Below, one piece after another: positions 61,501-64,000 of a stretch of 64,000 bases of DNA. Within the stretch, counting starts at the first letter, position 1; every line of letters starts with the position of its first letter. The position numbers and the translations under genes are program-made. The stretch is from Campylorhamphus procurvoides. Taxonomy: Eukaryota; Chordata; Aves; Passeriformes; Dendrocolaptidae. The stretch lies in assembly GCA_013396655.1 (NCBI GenBank), contig WBMV01008225.1, forward strand, positions 717,928 through 781,927, written 5' to 3'. The notes below the pieces were generated by a model. The model made no database searches. It worked only from the letters and a program-made list of their open reading frames with translations, and was not told where the DNA came from.

Positions 61501-62759
61501 GGTTACTGGTGTCACTGTTATTAGGAAGTTCAGTTACCAAAAACTGTACTTCAATCTACAGGTGGCTTTGGACACTAATCAGCTGATGAAGATCAAAGAA
61601 GTTGCTTGTGTGCTTAAAATTCTGCCTGTTTGTAATAGCTGTGTAATCCTCCTGACTTGTTTAACATTTCTTAATACTCACAAAAATATTGCTTTTTTAA
61701 GGACTGGTCCTTGCTGAGTTGTCTTACTTTTTAAAAATTTTTTTATTATTATTATTTTTTAATCTTTTTAAACCATTGAATAGAGATGTCGGGGTGGAGA
61801 ACGTGCTACTTTAAGTTTTCTCAGATTTGCAGATAAGTCTGTGGTAGAGAGAAGGAAGTGAGCTGAAGCACTACAAGCTCTGGTTTTAGCACCTTAAACA
61901 CAAAACAAGCTTTCTCTCTAATTAGGCATGTGCCTGAGTAACATGATGAATAGGGACCTTTAATTCTTCCAGTAAGTTCTCTGTAGCAATACTTCATCTA
62001 GATAAGGGTAGTGATTTGGTTCTCCTACCTAGTCCGTTATTAGAAATTTGTTTGAAAACTCCATAAAAGCTTTAACCTACTGAAGACTGACAACAGCATC
62101 AGTATGCATCCAGAGAAAATAAAAGTTGTTTTTTTCCTTCCTATATCAAAGCTGTTCTCCACCTGATGAAAAGCCGCAGCTTGTTGCCTTTCACAGAGGC
62201 TCAGTTGTCTTGCTAGATGCAGACCCTGAAGGTAATGTCATGACTCCCAATTGTAACCTGTGAAAAATGTTCCCTTAGCCATTACAGCTCCCAGACTGTT
62301 CTTTCTGACAAGCGATTCATGTTGTAGGACCAACAGTGGCTTTGCTTCCACCAAACATGCACAATCTGGGCAACAGCCAAGGCTGCAATGAGAACAAGAA
62401 CCATCCCCATATGCATTGACTCACAGAGATGGTGCTTTGCATGCACCTTCCAATGTTGCAATCTGAAATGAAAATATCCATGCCATCCAAAAAAAAAAAA
62501 TCGATTGATTTCTTATACCTAGGTGACTGTAGCTCTGTGCATAAGATACTTTCAGAGGAAATAGGTTAGTGTTGCTATATATGAAGTTACAAAGTAAGAA
62601 ACTAGTTGAGACTACTTGGTCTTTATAGCTGGAATTATGATCTTGAAAGATGAAATGTAAAGTAAGAGAAAGAGTTCTCTTTTTTCTTTTTTTTTGTCTC
62701 CTCGTAACTCAGTCCTGAACATAAATACAGCCACAAATACATATGAATTTCAAGCAGAC

Positions 62760-62795
62760 ATTTTATATATATTTATATTTTATATATATTATAAC
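62760..62795 (+). repeat. AT-rich simple sequence
   Basis: TATATATATTTATATTTTAT-type sequence of almost pure A and T. No function is evident. Confidence 0.7.
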
Positions 62796-63639
62796 CACAA
62801 ACCTGAACCAGCATGATCTTTTAGTCCAAGGTAAATGCAAACTCAGAAGAGGGCTTAAGCCCCTGTTTCTGCTTCCTTCCCTAGAAAATAAGAATTGTAG
62901 CTGGTATTTCTCTTCCTTCTAGAGTTAGTAAAACTTTCCTTGAACACCTAAGGAAGGAGGGAATGGTCTTAGAGCTGTCAATCCGTCTCCATCACATCTA
63001 AAGTTGAGTGAGCTTCTGTGTTAGATCAGAGGCATGTGCCCTTGTAGTAAGAATCTTGCTCTTCATCTGAACTTGGTTCAAATTAATTTTCCTCTGACCT
63101 GGACCTTTCTGGGCCTACGTTTCAGGAGTCAACAGCACCTCCTGGCTTACAGATCTGTGTAAGCACTGAGTGCACCCCACCAGCACCCTGGAATGAAGCT
63201 AAATGGGCAGACAGGCACTGTCTCCCTTCCCCTTCTATGCTCTGATCTGTATGGGGAGAAACACCATGTGCATAGCTGGAAGGGAGATGCAACTTGTTCT
63301 GTTTGATGCGTGCCCTGGATAATTTGCAGATCAAGACTCTGTGCCATAGTGGCTGATGGGCAGGAGCTACTTTGTTCAGACGCAGCCAGTGTTAAGCAGC
63401 TGGGACCCAGATTTGAGCAAGGAACTATGCAAAAGCCTGAAGCCATTCTTTGCTCTTAGTACTTGCTATCCCATGTTAGCCAAATTTTAATCCAATTAAA
63501 ACTTCTGACTTTGCAGAAATCTGGATATATGTTTTAAACAGGTGGCTCTTTCCCATTCCTTCTTCAGGAGCAAAAGCACAACAGCAGCCACACTTTTTTC
63601 CATTTACAAAGAAATGTCTAGACGATGTGTGCTGAGCCC

Positions 63640-63870
63640 AGATGTTGCAACGCTGAGGGAGGTACCGATACCAGTGCCGAACACCCCTTTTCCCAGCTTT
63701 GTGCGGGTCCCACAGAATCCCACACCTTGTCTGCCGGCAGAGTGCTTGCGTTCCGCATCTGGGAGCAGCCCGTGGTGTCCCTCTGGCCGCAATCAAGGGT
63801 GCCCCCTGACGGGGAGCGCGCCGGGCGGGCTGGCCAGGATAGCCCGGCACCGGAGAGAGCGGGGCTAGGA
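63640..63870. promoter_or_regulatory. Small CpG-rich patch, possible 5' end of another transcript
   Basis: About 17 CpG dinucleotides lie in some 220 bp (for example GCGCGCCGGGCGGG near 63818), against very few in the preceding 15 kb. A good splice donor (AAG then GTAAGG, cut after 63898) follows on the + strand. Together these suggest a promoter with a short first exon running rightward out of the window. Open frames on both strands here match nothing I know, so coding content is not claimed. Confidence 0.4.
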
Positions 63871-64000
63871 GAGGAACTAATGAAGCAACCAGGAGAAGGT
63901 AAGGTAGTAACAGGGAGATAACAAACTATTCCTCAGGCATTACAGTGATGGTTAAAGGATCATTTCTTTGTTAGACTTGCAAGGGCAAGGAAGTACCTAG

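Larger units (their letters stand above)
47935..63639. other. Downstream AT-rich region, no gene supported
   Basis: About 15.7 kb of AT-rich DNA with only short open frames on both strands, none with a recognisable domain. In mammals RNF175 lies tail-to-tail with TLR2. I looked on the minus strand for its RING motif and found no convincing match, but short exons are easy to miss by eye. Named items inside are the C/T homopolymer tract at 58524-58576, further T runs at 58698-58712 and 58976-58989, and an AT-rich stretch at 62760-62795. Confidence 0.55.

Overview
The window looks like bird genomic DNA. It carries CR1 LINE 3' ends, a solo LTR of the kind found across avian genomes, introns and intergenic DNA of ordinary vertebrate size, and a tandem pair of Toll-like receptor 2 genes (TLR2A/TLR2B, also called TLR2 type 1 and type 2) directly downstream of TMEM131L. 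This order on one strand is the conserved amniote TMEM131L-TLR2 neighbourhood, and the TLR2 tandem is a known avian feature. All gene identifications come from reading translations. No search was run.

Layout. (1) 1-15.2 kb: the 3' part of TMEM131L on the + strand. Ten coding exons could be chained by splice sites with consistent reading phase, giving the last 472 residues and the stop at 15092-15094. One intron has a GC donor, one acceptor is a NAGNAG pair, and one intron holds a CR1 fragment. (2) 15.2-37.0 kb: about 22 kb with no protein gene I can support. It holds an old CR1 fragment near 16 kb, simple repeats, a better CR1 copy in minus orientation at 35.75-36.68 kb, and a possible non-coding 5' exon of TLR2A at 35138-35214. 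(3) 37.0-39.4 kb: TLR2A, coding region in one exon, 793 aa. (4) 39.4-44.8 kb: spacer between the two receptors. (5) 44.83-47.18 kb: TLR2B, 783 aa from the preferred start. (6) 47.33-47.93 kb: a solo LTR about 140 bp past the TLR2B stop. (7) 48-64 kb: AT-rich non-coding DNA with a striking C27/T26 tract at 58.5 kb and a small CpG-rich patch at about 63.65-63.87 kb that may be the 5' end of another transcript.

The main result is the mosaic structure of the TLR2 pair. A 683-bp 5' block (about 8 differences by eye) and a 1071-bp 3' block (3 differences, the last 861 bp identical) flank a 558-561-bp island in which the two proteins are strongly different. The island covers the central leucine-rich repeats that in mammalian TLR2 form the lipopeptide pocket and the TLR1/6 contact. 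The signal peptide, N-terminal LRRs, C-terminal LRRs, membrane span and TIR domain are nearly shared. This is the signature of repeated gene conversion with the ligand-recognition segment kept distinct. Avian TLR2 gene conversion has been reported before; the boundaries given here are read from this sequence.
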